Shown in pieces: positions 34,188-44,126 of a stretch of DNA of 64,000 nucleotides. The notes under the pieces are model-generated. The model saw only the letters and a program-made list of their open reading frames with translations, was not told where the DNA came from and made no database searches. Position 1 is the stretch's first letter. Every line of letters begins with the position of its first letter. This DNA is from Pararhizobium mangrovi (GTDB taxonomy: Bacteria > Pseudomonadota > Alphaproteobacteria > Rhizobiales > Rhizobiaceae), in assembly GCF_006516965.1 (NCBI RefSeq), contig NZ_VHLH01000005.1, forward strand, positions 1 to 64,000, written 5' to 3'. The translations under genes were made by a program, and so were the position numbers.

Positions 34188-35069
34188 TCATATAACGGAT
34201 TCGTGCTCCTCGACGACCGATGCGAGGTAGCGCCCGTAATTGCTCTTGCCGAGGTCGGCGGCCAGTCCGCGCAGCGTGTCGACGTCGATGAAGCGCTGCG
34301 AAAAGGCGATCTCTTCCGGACAGGAGATCTTGAAACCCTGCCGGTGTTCCAGCATGCGGACGAACTCTCCCGCTTCGAGGAGGGAATCCGGCGTGCCCGT
34401 GTCGAGCCATGCGAAGCCCCGGCCCATGCGCTCGACGGAAAGCGCTCCCTCTTCGAGATAGATTCGGTTGAGATCGGTGATCTCGAGTTCGCCGCGCGCG
34501 GATGGCCGCAGGCTCCGCGCGAAACCGCTCGCGCGCCCGTCGTAGAAATAAAGCCCCGTCACCGCCCACTGGGATCGCGGCCGTTCCGGCTTCTCCTCGA
34601 TCGAGGTCGCGCGTCCTTCCCTGTCGAAGGAGACGATGCCGTACCGCTGCGGATCGGAGACATGATAGGCGAAGACGCTCGCACCCTCGATTCGGGTCGC
34701 CGCACGCGAAAGCATCGGCGTCAGACCGTTTCCGTAGAAGAGGTTGTCGCCGAGGACGAGCGCGCACGGGTCGCCGGCCACGAATTCCTCGCCGATGATG
34801 AACGCTTCCGCCAGCCCGTTCGGTTCGCGCTGCTCGCCGTAGCTCAGGCGGATGTTCCAGCGCTCGCCGTCGCCGAGCAGCTTTTTGAACAGCGGCAGGT
34901 CGTGCGGCGTGGAAATGACGAGGATATCCCGGATCCCGGCCAACATCAGCGTCGACAGCGGATAGTAGATCATTGGCTTGTCGTAGACCGGCAGAAGCTG
35001 CTTGGAAATCGGCAGCGTCATCGGATGAAGCCGTGTTCCGCTGCCGCCTGCCAGAATGATGCCCTTCAT
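34188..35069 (-). CDS. rmlA: Glucose-1-phosphate thymidylyltransferase
   Basis: A 293-residue enzyme that makes dTDP-glucose from dTTP and glucose-1-phosphate, the first step to dTDP-rhamnose. The nucleotide motif is [14 protein letters not shown] at residues 5-18. Sugar-binding blocks are [30 protein letters not shown] and [21 protein letters not shown]. The start has GAGG upstream. It is divergent from rmlCB across 154 bp, while rmlD is about 9 kb away. Confidence 0.95.
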   Translation of the reverse strand: MKGIILAGGSGTRLHPMTLPISKQLLPVYDKPMIYYPLSTLMLAGIRDILVISTPHDLPLFKKLLGDGERWNIRLSYGEQREPNGLAEAFIIGEEFVAGDPCALVLGDNLFYGNGLTPMLSRAATRIEGASVFAYHVSDPQRYGIVSFDREGRATSIEEKPERPRSQWAVTGLYFYDGRASGFARSLRPSARGELEITDLNRIYLEEGALSVERMGRGFAWLDTGTPDSLLEAGEFVRMLEHRQGFKISCPEEIAFSQRFIDVDTLRGLAADLGKSNYGRYLASVVEEHESVI

Positions 35070-35223
35070 GGGAACCTCGTCTCCACTGCCTCGCTTGCCG
35101 GCACAACCCTTATGGGAAATCGGCGAGACTTGCCAGTCTCCGCCGTCGGCGATAACAGCGGGCCTCGCGATCGGCCATTGCCGGTTTCGCAGCGATCACG
35201 AACGCAAGCTCGAGGAGAACACG

Positions 35224-35799
35224 GTGCTCGAAATCCGCCCGACGGCCATTCCGGAGGTTCTGGAGCTCGAACCGCGGCGCTTTTCCGACCCGCGCGGGTT
35301 CTTCGGCGAAACGTTCAATCGGGACCGCTTTCGCGAAGCCGGCATCACGATCGACTGGATGCAGGACAACCAGTCGCTCTCGCGCGAGCCCTTCACGCTG
35401 CGCGGCCTGCATTTCCAGGCGCCCCCCTTCGCGCAGGACAAGCTGGTGCGCGTCCTGAAGGGCCGCGTCTTCGATGTCGCCGTCGACATCCGCGAAGGTT
35501 CGGCGAGTTTCGGCCAGTGGGTCGGCCGCGAGCTTTCGGCGGAGGCCTTCAACCAGCTCCTCGTGCCGAAAGGCTTCGCCCACGGCTTTCTGACGCTCGA
35601 AGCGGACACGGAAGTCCTCTACAAGGTTTCCGCTCCCTATTCGCGCGAGCACGACCGCTCGATCCGCTGGGACGACCCGGCATTCGCCATCGACTGGCCG
35701 AATGGTGGCAACGCGCCGGTCCTTTCCGACAAGGATAGCGAAGCGCCGACGCTTGCCGAAGCCGGGTCTCCGTTCAGCATCGGGGATTTGCAGACATGA
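35224..35799 (+). CDS. rmlC: dTDP-4-dehydrorhamnose 3,5-epimerase
   Basis: A 191-residue cupin-fold epimerase, third enzyme of dTDP-rhamnose synthesis. The catalytic histidine is in [20 protein letters not shown], with [15 protein letters not shown] before it. [19 protein letters not shown] carries the conserved Tyr/His region. The GTG start at 35224 follows GAGGAG at good spacing; the longer open frame upstream has no homology. Its end overlaps rmlB by 4 bp. Confidence 0.95.
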   Translation: MLEIRPTAIPEVLELEPRRFSDPRGFFGETFNRDRFREAGITIDWMQDNQSLSREPFTLRGLHFQAPPFAQDKLVRVLKGRVFDVAVDIREGSASFGQWVGRELSAEAFNQLLVPKGFAHGFLTLEADTEVLYKVSAPYSREHDRSIRWDDPAFAIDWPNGGNAPVLSDKDSEAPTLAEAGSPFSIGDLQT

Positions 35800-36860
35800 A
35801 GTTCCTCGTCACCGGCGGCGCCGGCTTCATCGGATCGGCAGTGTGCCGGCATCTGATCGAGAACACGGAACACCACGTCGTCAACGCCGATGCACTGACC
35901 TACGCGGCCAATCCCGCATCGCTCGAAGCGATCGCTGGAAACGCACGCTATCGCTTCGAGCATGCCGACATCCGCGACCGCCCGCGCATGCTTGAAATCA
36001 TGCACACGCATGCCGTCGACATCGTCATGCATCTTGCGGCCGAAAGCCACGTCGATCGCTCGATCGACGGTCCGGGCACGTTCGTCTCGACCAATGTCGT
36101 CGGCACCTTCGAGCTTCTCGAAGCCGCCCGCGCCTATTATGCCGATCTGCCGGACGAACGGCGCGCGGCATTTCGCTTCCACCACGTTTCGACCGACGAG
36201 GTGTTCGGCGCGCTCGACCTCGGCGGCGGGCTCTTCAGCGAAGAAACGCCCTATTCCCCGTCCTCGCCCTATTCGGCATCTAAGGCGGCCTCCGACCACT
36301 TCGCCATCGCCTGGCACCGGACCTACGGTCTGCCGGTGGTTCTGTCGAACTGCTCGAACAATTACGGCCCCTGCCACTTTCCCGAAAAGCTCATTCCGCT
36401 GACGATCCTCAATGCGCTCCACGGCGAGCCGTTGCCGGTCTACGGACGCGGCGAGAACGTGCGGGACTGGCTCTACGTCGAGGATCACGCCCGGGCGCTC
36501 GAGGTGATCGCGACGAAGGGGGAACCGGGCCGCTCGTACAATGTCGGCGGTCGGGAAGAGCGCTCGAACCTCGACGTCGTCCATGCCATCTGCGACACGC
36601 TCGACCGGCTGAAGCCACCCGAAAGCGGGGAAGCTCGACGCACGCTCGTGCGCTTCGTCGAAGATCGTCCCGGCCACGATCTGCGCTACGCGATCGACGC
36701 ATCACGCATCGAGGCCGAGCTCGGCTGGCAGCCGCAGGAGACCTTCGAAAGCGGGCTCGAGCGCACGGTTCGCTGGTATCTCGACAACGAAGCCTGGTGG
36801 CGCCCGATCCGCGAAGGGCGCTATTCCGGCGAGCGGCTCGGCCGGACGACCACCGGCTAA
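35796..36860 (+). CDS. rmlB: dTDP-glucose 4,6-dehydratase
   Basis: A 354-residue NAD-dependent SDR-type dehydratase, second enzyme of the pathway. It has the cofactor motif [16 protein letters not shown] at residues 5-20, the catalytic [10 protein letters not shown] and [15 protein letters not shown] with Tyr-x3-Lys, and [18 protein letters not shown]. Translation is coupled to rmlC through ATGA. It is followed 98 bp later by the DUF2793 gene. Confidence 0.96.
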   Translation: MKFLVTGGAGFIGSAVCRHLIENTEHHVVNADALTYAANPASLEAIAGNARYRFEHADIRDRPRMLEIMHTHAVDIVMHLAAESHVDRSIDGPGTFVSTNVVGTFELLEAARAYYADLPDERRAAFRFHHVSTDEVFGALDLGGGLFSEETPYSPSSPYSASKAASDHFAIAWHRTYGLPVVLSNCSNNYGPCHFPEKLIPLTILNALHGEPLPVYGRGENVRDWLYVEDHARALEVIATKGEPGRSYNVGGREERSNLDVVHAICDTLDRLKPPESGEARRTLVRFVEDRPGHDLRYAIDASRIEAELGWQPQETFESGLERTVRWYLDNEAWWRPIREGRYSGERLGRTTTG

Positions 36861-36958
36861 TATCGGACAGCAGCGGCTTCGCACGGCGCCGCCGCGATCC
36901 CCGACCCGTGGCGGTACGATAGGCTTCCCTCGTTTCGAACGCGACGGAGCCTTTCGCC

Positions 36959-38311
36959 ATGGAGACCACGCCGAGCCTCGCCCTTCCCTATCTGATGCCG
37001 TCCCAGGCACAGAAGCACGTGACCCACAACGAGGCGCTACGCATGCTCGACGCGCTTGTCCAGCTTCGCGTCGTCGAAGCCAGTCGAACCGCCCCTCCCG
37101 AGGCGGGCAGCGTCGACGACGGCGCGAGATACATCGTCGGCGAAGACGCGACGGGCGCCTGGGCGGGCCACGAGAAGGCGGTCGCCGCCTGGCAGGACGG
37201 CGCCTGGTCCTTCTACACCGCGCGAAAGGGCTGGCTCGCCTGGGTCGAGGCGCAATCCACCTTCGTCGTCTATGACGGCGAGGCCTGGATCGAAGCGGGC
37301 ATCGGCGGCAGCGACACGCTGCCGATGCTCGGCATCAACACGGCGGCCGACGAGACCAACCGCCTCGCCGTGCGCAGCGCTGCCAGCCTCCTGACGCATG
37401 AGGAGGGCGGGCATGCAAGCGGCGACCATCGCCTGAGCGTCAACAAGAAGGCATCCGAGGACACGGCCTCCCTCGTCTTCCAGACCGGCTATTCGGGTCG
37501 CGCGGAGTTCGGCATTGCCGGCAGCGACGACTGGCAGGTCAAGGTCAGCCCGGACGGAGCGGCATGGAAGAGCGCACTCGTCGCCGAAGCCGCCACGGGT
37601 CGGGTCGGCTTTCCGAACGGGCTCAAGCACGTACCGAGCGGAGCACCGCTCAGCGGCCTGATTTTCACGCCGGGCGGCGACGGCGAAGTCTCCATCTACC
37701 GCAACGATGCCGTTCGCAACGAGAATTCGAGGACCGTCACGATCGTCGCGATCGCCGACGCGACGATCACGCTCGACGCTGGCAAGGCGGCACTGTTCTT
37801 CGACGATGACCGGATGAACGGCGTTTCCCGCGTGCGCGTGTGGAACATGAGCCGCACCCCGTACGCATCGGCCTGGATCGAAGCCGCACCGACGGACAAA
37901 ACCTTGCGCGCGACTTCCGCCGCGGATCTTTCCGGCTGGTCGGCCGGAGATACGCTGCAGATCGGGGACCCGAAGGACATCGCCCCGCGGCGCGGGATCT
38001 CGGTCGACATCGCACCGATGATGCAACGCACCTTCGGTGCGACCTTCCGCCAGAGCGGCCTGCTGCTCAAGACCGGCATTGCCGGTGTCGACACCCGCGC
38101 CGGCATCGCCGTCTCGCCCACCGCCGAAAGCGGCTCGTTCCTGGAAACCTGGAGCTTCGATTCCGGCGCCCTCAATACCGGCACCGTCCTCGTTCCCTGC
38201 ACAAGCCCCTCCCCCATCTCGAACACGAACCTCATCTTCGTGCGCGAGGACGAAAGCGGACCTCTTACGCTGAGCGTTACCTTGATCAGCGTAGTGGCAG
38301 TGATCCCTTGA
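36959..38311 (+). CDS. DUF2793-domain protein
   Basis: A 450-residue protein. The N-terminal ~90 residues are a DUF2793 domain: LALPYLMPSQAQKHVTHNEALRMLDALVQLRV and ARYIVGEDATGAWAGHEKAVAAWQDGAWSFY. The rest is rich in beta-type and Ala/Gly/Ser/Thr sequence and is not recognised. It has no signal peptide. DUF2793 is usually met in phage tail or gene-transfer-agent-related proteins of alphaproteobacteria. Here it stands alone inside a polysaccharide locus, with no other phage genes. It may be a beta-structured surface or tail-fibre-like protein. A GGAG lies 10 bp before the ATG. Confidence 0.75.
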   Translation: METTPSLALPYLMPSQAQKHVTHNEALRMLDALVQLRVVEASRTAPPEAGSVDDGARYIVGEDATGAWAGHEKAVAAWQDGAWSFYTARKGWLAWVEAQSTFVVYDGEAWIEAGIGGSDTLPMLGINTAADETNRLAVRSAASLLTHEEGGHASGDHRLSVNKKASEDTASLVFQTGYSGRAEFGIAGSDDWQVKVSPDGAAWKSALVAEAATGRVGFPNGLKHVPSGAPLSGLIFTPGGDGEVSIYRNDAVRNENSRTVTIVAIADATITLDAGKAALFFDDDRMNGVSRVRVWNMSRTPYASAWIEAAPTDKTLRATSAADLSGWSAGDTLQIGDPKDIAPRRGISVDIAPMMQRTFGATFRQSGLLLKTGIAGVDTRAGIAVSPTAESGSFLETWSFDSGALNTGTVLVPCTSPSPISNTNLIFVREDESGPLTLSVTLISVVAVIP

Positions 38312-38466
38312 GGCGAAAGATATCCGCCCGAATTGCGATCTGCCGACGCGCAACGTCGTGAAAAATCCACCATGACAAAAATTAGGCAAATGTGTCGGGT
38401 TTACGGTAGGCGTTGTCGGACGATATGCTACCTCATCTTGATCCATGAATCCGTATAGGCGCTTGT

Positions 38467-41400
38467 GTGAAGAACCATACACGAACGATTTCGACGAACG
38501 ACGTCGAGAGTAAGCGGAATCAGGTAATTGTGCTCGGTATGCACCGATCCGGAACGTCGGCAATAACTGACTTCCTACGCTCGTGTGGCTTGTTCGTCGG
38601 TACTCAAGATGAACTGACGAAGCCGGGAACGGAGAACCCGAAAGGCTTTTTCGAACGCTACGACGCGCGCAGGATTTGCGATACGCTGTTGCATTCGGCC
38701 GATGCGGACTGGTGGAAAGCCGCCGATTTTTCGACGGATCGCATTCCCGCATCGACGCTAACCGATACCGGAACGGCAATCGATGCTCTCGTGTCCAAGC
38801 TCGATGCGCATGGTAGCTGGGTTCTTAAAGAACCCCGGCTTTGTCTTTTGCTACCGGTGTTCGAACGCTACCTTCGCGATCCGGTGGCTGTAGTCGTCTA
38901 TCGCAACCCCCTCGAAGTCGCCTATTCGCTACGTCACCGCAATGGCATTCCGGTCGAAGCAGGGCTGGCACTATGGGAACTTTATGTAACGTCCCTGCTT
39001 CGACATTCTCAAAACATACCCAAGGTTTTCGTATCATACGAAAATATGGTGAGAGAGCCTACTTCAACCGGCAACGGTCTCTGTAGCGCTCTGGAACGTA
39101 TTGGCATCCATAGATTGAAATTGCCACCTAATAACATTGTTGAAGCGCAATATCGTCATCAGTTCAGCAACATCGACACGTTCGAGCTCATGGTAAGCGC
39201 AAGTCAGAATCGGCTCTGGTGTTACCTAAATGGAGAAACTGACGAACCAGCCTTCGACGGACCGTCCGAACATTGTTACGCGGTCCTCCAGCATTTCGAG
39301 GCTGACTACGCCAGACTGCAGCATTCGAAGAAAACTACTCCGCAGATAAAATACCTTCGTGAAGCGCAGCTCGAAAACAACTTACGACTGCGTCAACAGG
39401 ACAATCGTATTCAACAGCTCAATCAGCACTTACGTCAATCCGAACAGAAACTTACGTCGCAAACCCTAATCGCTGCCAGCGAACAATACGCGCGGCAACA
39501 AGCTGAGCTAAATGCAAAAGATGCATATACGGCTGCAGAGAACTACGAAACGCAGATCAGAGAACTCAAGCGCTCGTTACAGATTCTTAAACAAGACCAG
39601 GAATCAAATGCACAGAAGACGAGAGTGTTGAATAAGAAGAGCATCCAACCTGCGACCGTTCAACCGCAATATCGCTCTGATAGGCGGTCCAAGACGATCG
39701 ACTTATTGGATCGGTTACGCAGCATCTTTCCATCTTCGGTATTTTATGAAGCACTGCAAACTGCGATAACTGGAACGGACAATCATGAAACTCTCGAACT
39801 TGTTCGTGGTGCACTGACTGAAATCGACATCAAAATGATCGGACGTTTTAGTGTTCACGATGGTCCCCTAGTTTCAATTATTATGCCGACCCATAATCGG
39901 GCGGGCCTTTTGGCCGAAGCTGTCGCATCGGTCAGTGATCAAACCTATGGAAATTTTGAGCTCATCATATGCGATGATGCGAGCGATGACGGCACGAACG
40001 ATTATCTAACCAAACTGACCGATGCGCGTATTAACGTTATTCGACACAGCGAGAGAAAGGGCGCAGCGGCAGCTCGCAACTACGCTCTCTCATTAGCAAA
40101 AGGCAATATTCTTGCCTACTTAGACTCTGACAACCTCTGGCATCCGAGGTTTCTGGAACTTTCAGTCGGTCGCCTACTCGACATGCCTGGCCGACAATCA
40201 GTGTACGCAGCATATTATGACACTATCGAAAAAAATAGAAAAACGAGCATTAAGAGGATTAACGTCAGAAGTTTTAATCTCGAAAGTCAAATCTCGAGCC
40301 CATTTATTGACCTCAATTCATTTGTTCATCGACGTGACCTATACGACATGCTCGGCGGCTTTGATGAGGCGCTAGCGCGCAGGCAAGATTTCGATTTAGT
40401 ATCACGTTATTGTTGGACACAGGAGCCCATTCAGATTTCCCATCCGCTGAACTTATATCGACGCCTTGAGAATATTCAGCAGATCACCAATGTTGAAAAA
40501 CAGAATACAGTACCATCTACGATAATAAGCGAGAAAATTAATAGACGCTATGAAACCGGGTTAGCGGTCAACCTCCCTTCATGGGTACAAAAGGTATCCG
40601 TTTTATCTTGGGATATGAACCGCAACCATTTTGCCAAAGCATATAGCGTGGCTGAGGCATTAAGTCGGTCGGTAGAAGTTGAATTATTGTCTTTCAGTTT
40701 CTTTCCGGAAGAAAACTACAAGCCACTGGAAGGCAAAACGCCTCCTTTTGAATGCAAATTCTTCCCGGGCTCGGAATTCCCAGAATTCTTTTCCACGATG
40801 GCGAAGGCCATGCACTCGATTGAAGGCGATCTTATCTACGCAGTGAAGCCTCGATTACCCTCTTTTGGGTTGGCCATGATGGCGAATTACCATCATGGCA
40901 TACCGTTTATGCTGGAATGCAACGATCTTGAGACCGTTGTATCGTCTCCCAAATCACGAGACCGTCACACTTCACTGTCGTTAGACGAGCTTTTGGGAAA
41001 TCATCAAGAGTCCAAAAACCCCTACTCCCTCGTTTGGTCCCAAGCTTTAGATGAGCTAGTGGCCGACGTCCCGGTAACGTTGACGCATAACGACAATTTG
41101 AACCGACATTATGGTAATCGCTCACTTTTCCTTCGGAATGTCAAAAACGAAAAAGTCTACGACCCCTCTCTCTACGATCGAGATGACGTTCGAAAGAAGT
41201 ATGGCCTTACTTCATCAGATAGGGTTATACTTTTTGGCGGATTAGTGCGTAAACATAAAGGAATTTTTGAGCTACTTAAACTTTTGGAGACCTTAGATGA
41301 CCCTCGATACAAGTTGCTAGTAGTTGGCAACCGTCAAACACCCGACTTGCTTAAACTGATCGATTCAGCGGCTCAGAATGTCATTCTTCTTCCGCCTCAA

Positions 41401-41838
41401 ACGCCTGAAGAAATGGCAGCTCTAAATCTCGCGGCGGATTTGGTGATCCTTTGGCTTGATCCCCAAGTTGCGGCCAGCCATTTTCAAAGTCCGTATAAAA
41501 TGTCAGATGCCCTCGCAATGGGCCCGGCCATCATTGCATCACCAACCGGCGACCAAGCCAAATTCGCCGAGCATGGTATCATGTCAATGGTGCCCTACGG
41601 CAATTTTGAGCTACTTGTTCGCAAAATTGAGGAAATTTTCTCGTTGAGTAGAGATGAAACGGACCGTCGGCGGCGGCTTAATCGCCAATTCTTCCTTCGT
41701 GAATTTTCTTATAACGCTGTCGCTCCGGCCGTCGCGCTGGGGTCAACTGGAATGGCGTATAAAGACCAAACCTACCCGATCAGCGAGCGATTTGCTGCGT
41801 TTTTCGGTGATTTCGCGAAATCCCACAGGTCTATCTAA
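38467..41838 (+). CDS. Sulfotransferase - GT2 - GT-B fusion protein
   Basis: A 1,123-residue multidomain protein. Residues ~18-250 look like a PAPS-dependent sulfotransferase: VLGMHRSGTSAITDFL is the 5'-phosphosulfate loop and VYRNPLEVAYSL the 3'-phosphate site. Residues ~295-390 are a charged coiled coil. Residues ~467-665 are a GT2 glycosyltransferase with VSIIMPTHNRAGLLAEAV, ICDDASDDGT and the metal-binding DSD at 553-555. From ~713 on a GT-B-type domain follows, with VILFGGLVRKHKGIFELL and SPYKMSDALAMG. The GTG at 38467 is taken because the sulfotransferase motif begins soon after; the ribosome site is weak. GC is clearly lower than in the flanks, which suggests transfer. It probably builds and sulfates part of a surface glycan. 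Confidence 0.82.
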   Translation: MKNHTRTISTNDVESKRNQVIVLGMHRSGTSAITDFLRSCGLFVGTQDELTKPGTENPKGFFERYDARRICDTLLHSADADWWKAADFSTDRIPASTLTDTGTAIDALVSKLDAHGSWVLKEPRLCLLLPVFERYLRDPVAVVVYRNPLEVAYSLRHRNGIPVEAGLALWELYVTSLLRHSQNIPKVFVSYENMVREPTSTGNGLCSALERIGIHRLKLPPNNIVEAQYRHQFSNIDTFELMVSASQNRLWCYLNGETDEPAFDGPSEHCYAVLQHFEADYARLQHSKKTTPQIKYLREAQLENNLRLRQQDNRIQQLNQHLRQSEQKLTSQTLIAASEQYARQQAELNAKDAYTAAENYETQIRELKRSLQILKQDQESNAQKTRVLNKKSIQPATVQPQYRSDRRSKTIDLLDRLRSIFPSSVFYEALQTAITGTDNHETLELVRGALTEIDIKMIGRFSVHDGPLVSIIMPTHNRAGLLAEAVASVSDQTYGNFELIICDDASDDGTNDYLTKLTDARINVIRHSERKGAAAARNYALSLAKGNILAYLDSDNLWHPRFLELSVGRLLDMPGRQSVYAAYYDTIEKNRKTSIKRINVRSFNLESQISSPFIDLNSFVHRRDLYDMLGGFDEALARRQDFDLVSRYCWTQEPIQISHPLNLYRRLENIQQITNVEKQNTVPSTIISEKINRRYETGLAVNLPSWVQKVSVLSWDMNRNHFAKAYSVAEALSRSVEVELLSFSFFPEENYKPLEGKTPPFECKFFPGSEFPEFFSTMAKAMHSIEGDLIYAVKPRLPSFGLAMMANYHHGIPFMLECNDLETVVSSPKSRDRHTSLSLDELLGNHQESKNPYSLVWSQALDELVADVPVTLTHNDNLNRHYGNRSLFLRNVKNEKVYDPSLYDRDDVRKKYGLTSSDRVILFGGLVRKHKGIFELLKLLETLDDPRYKLLVVGNRQTPDLLKLIDSAAQNVILLPPQTPEEMAALNLAADLVILWLDPQVAASHFQSPYKMSDALAMGPAIIASPTGDQAKFAEHGIMSMVPYGNFELLVRKIEEIFSLSRDETDRRRRLNRQFFLREFSYNAVAPAVALGSTGMAYKDQTYPISERFAAFFGDFAKSHRSI

Positions 41839-41840
41839 CG

Positions 41841-43136
41841 TTGAAGATATCGATCAAGAACCCGGCGCCACTCGGAGAAAACCTCACTAAATGGGGAGAC
41901 TATCATTTTGGTTTGCTGCTTAAGCGGCGCCTCGAACAGCTTGGCGTCGACGTTGTACAGCACTTTTATCCGGAATGGGACATAGAAGACGGCGAAGATG
42001 CTGTTCTAGTACTCCGTGGAAAGCGTAGATATAAACCGGATCGCAAGTGTTTTAATTTACTATGGAACATTAGCCACCCGGCAACGCTATCGCCTGCAGA
42101 ATGCGAAGATTATGATCTCGTTTACGTCGCGAGTGAGAGACATCGCTCCATGCTTTGCTCGAAAACGAGTACGCCACTGCGTACGCTTCGCCAATGCACG
42201 GAACCGGAAGTTTTTAAACATCCGGATTTGGCCATTACCGAAGACGATCGGAATCGTCGTTCAATTGTCTTCGTTGCAAATAGTCGATTTGTTCGAAGGG
42301 ACATGATTCGGTGGATTTCCGACATGGGTATCAAGCCCGTAATTATTGGTCGCCATTGGAACAAGCTCGGCTATGGCAACTTAGTTCAGCAGGATTTCAT
42401 AGAGAATAGTAAAATCCCCGAATTATATATGAGAAGTCGGTTAAGCCTCAATGACCATTGGGGGGATATGCGTCATTTCGGAATAATAAACAATCGAATA
42501 TTTGATTGTTTAGCGTGCGGAACCCCCGTACTCTCGGACCACTTTCCGGAGCTTGAAAATGTCTGTGGTTCTAGCCTTCTTTATGCTTACGATGAAACGT
42601 CATTGCTACGTTCTCTCGAGTATTTCTCGTTTTTTTATAAGGATTTACTTGAGCAAACGCGATTGACGTGGGAGAAGATATCACATGATTACACTTTTGA
42701 AGCACGAGCGCGGACAATTATCTCAGATATCGAAAATGCAGGTTCCTTACGTGATGAAAAGACAACTTCTTCATACGCTTCAGATATGACGTGTGATGGT
42801 AAAGTTATTGACGATACTAGAGCTGCGATTTACAAGGCGAAATCTTCTCTTAAAAATCGTCCGCTTCGCGTTCTCCACCTGAACCCAACCGCTGAAATAG
42901 GCTATATCCTTTCGGGTGACGCGGATTTGGATTATACGAGTGCGGGTCAAGGGAACGGTCCTTGGCACGTTAATTTGGAAAGTAATATCGCTGCACTACC
43001 AGAAAAATCATACGACATAGTTTTGTCAGAGTGTCATCAGGAAAATTCGGCCCAGATGCATTGCGTAGTTCATGACCTCTCTACGAATGTTACAGCTCGT
43101 AGCTTGAAGCCGTCGGGGTTTTCTTTTTTAATATAA
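41841..43136 (+). CDS. Glycosyltransferase (GT-B) with methyltransferase-like tail
   Basis: A 431-residue protein. The first ~300 residues resemble CgeB/DUF3880-type glycosyltransferases: ISIKNPAPLGENLTKWGDYHFGLLL at the start and IFDCLACGTPVLSDHFPELENVCG, the nucleotide-sugar-binding region. The last ~90 residues (RVLHLNPTAEIGYILSG, SYDIVLSECHQEN) resemble the beginning of a SAM-dependent methyltransferase, but it ends early, so the tail may be truncated. The TTG start comes 2 bp after the stop of the preceding gene. Low GC and codon use match the big fusion, so both probably arrived together. Donor and acceptor sugars are unknown. Confidence 0.78.
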   Translation: MKISIKNPAPLGENLTKWGDYHFGLLLKRRLEQLGVDVVQHFYPEWDIEDGEDAVLVLRGKRRYKPDRKCFNLLWNISHPATLSPAECEDYDLVYVASERHRSMLCSKTSTPLRTLRQCTEPEVFKHPDLAITEDDRNRRSIVFVANSRFVRRDMIRWISDMGIKPVIIGRHWNKLGYGNLVQQDFIENSKIPELYMRSRLSLNDHWGDMRHFGIINNRIFDCLACGTPVLSDHFPELENVCGSSLLYAYDETSLLRSLEYFSFFYKDLLEQTRLTWEKISHDYTFEARARTIISDIENAGSLRDEKTTSSYASDMTCDGKVIDDTRAAIYKAKSSLKNRPLRVLHLNPTAEIGYILSGDADLDYTSAGQGNGPWHVNLESNIAALPEKSYDIVLSECHQENSAQMHCVVHDLSTNVTARSLKPSGFSFLI

Positions 43137-43186
43137 GAAAGATATTCGTAGATTCCTCCTAAGTGGCACAAGAATATTCAGGCACT

Positions 43187-44062
43187 CTAACGACCGATGG
43201 CGCAGTTGATGTACTCGTCGTCGACAACCCTACGGTTCAAGTAATCAAATGCTACTCTAATTTTTTCAGTTTCAAGCGTAGAGTTCCGCGGTCGCACTGA
43301 TTTTGTCGGGAACTCGTCAGACGACACGCGAATGACACGGGTGCGAGCTCCGCCACTTTTCGCACTGTCGGAAAAGATGCGTTCGGCGAAGTCGGCCCAG
43401 GACATGCTTTCGTTACCGGCGAAATGGTACGTTCCCCATAGCAGCGTTCGCTCCGTATCGAACTTGCGGGCGATCGTCAGGATCGCATTGGCGATATCGT
43501 AGGCGCTCGTCGGGTTGCCGTATTGGTCGTCGACGACTCGGACCTCGTCTTGCTCTTCGGCGAGCTTCAGCATCGTCTTCACGAAGTTCTTGCCGTAGGG
43601 GCTGTAGACCCAGGCTGTGCGCAGGATGATGTGCTGCGGGTTGGCTTCGGCGACCAGTCGTTCTCCTACAAGCTTGGTGCGGCCATAGACGGTGCGGGGG
43701 TCGGGGGTTTCTTCCTCGCTGTGCGGTTCGTCCCCCTCGCCGGAAAAGACGTAGTCCGTCGAAAGGTGGATGATCGGAATGCCGCGGGCGGCGGCTGCGT
43801 GCGCGAGTGCACCGGGGCCCTCGGCGTTGACGGCGTGGGCGAGTTCCGGTTCGTCCTCGGCCTGGTCGACGGCCGTGTAGGCGGCCGCAGAGACGACGAT
43901 GTCCGGGCGGACGTTCTCGATCGCACGCTCGAGCGACGCATGGTCGAGCAGATCGAGTTCGGGCCTTCCGCATAGGACGATTTCGACATCCGCAGCATCG
44001 CGACCGCAATCGTCGAGGCACCGTGCGACCTGTCCGTTGCGGCCGGTGACCAGAAGCTTCAT
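43187..44062 (-). CDS. rmlD: dTDP-4-dehydrorhamnose reductase
   Basis: A 291-residue NADPH-dependent reductase, last enzyme of dTDP-L-rhamnose synthesis. It has the cofactor motif MKLLVTGRNGQVARCL, YTAVDQAEDEPELAHAVNAEGPGALAHAA, ISTDYVFSG-type segment IHLSTDYVFSGEGDEPH, and YGRTKLVGERLV with Tyr-x3-Lys. The start at 44062 has GGGGAGAA upstream. It is separated from rmlA, rmlC and rmlB by the DUF2793 and glycosyltransferase genes. Its last ~40 codons lie in lower-GC sequence, so the insert boundary is near or within its 3' end. Confidence 0.95.
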   Translation of the reverse strand: MKLLVTGRNGQVARCLDDCGRDAADVEIVLCGRPELDLLDHASLERAIENVRPDIVVSAAAYTAVDQAEDEPELAHAVNAEGPGALAHAAAARGIPIIHLSTDYVFSGEGDEPHSEEETPDPRTVYGRTKLVGERLVAEANPQHIILRTAWVYSPYGKNFVKTMLKLAEEQDEVRVVDDQYGNPTSAYDIANAILTIARKFDTERTLLWGTYHFAGNESMSWADFAERIFSDSAKSGGARTRVIRVSSDEFPTKSVRPRNSTLETEKIRVAFDYLNRRVVDDEYINCAIGR

Positions 44063-44126
44063 GGCGTTGTTCTCCCCTGTATTGCGCAACGTGTGAATGG
44101 CGCCGCACCCTTACATTTCGAGGCGG

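Noticed and set aside
36959-38311. Prophage
   Set aside because: Only a single DUF2793 protein is present; there are no capsid, terminase, portal or lysis genes nearby.
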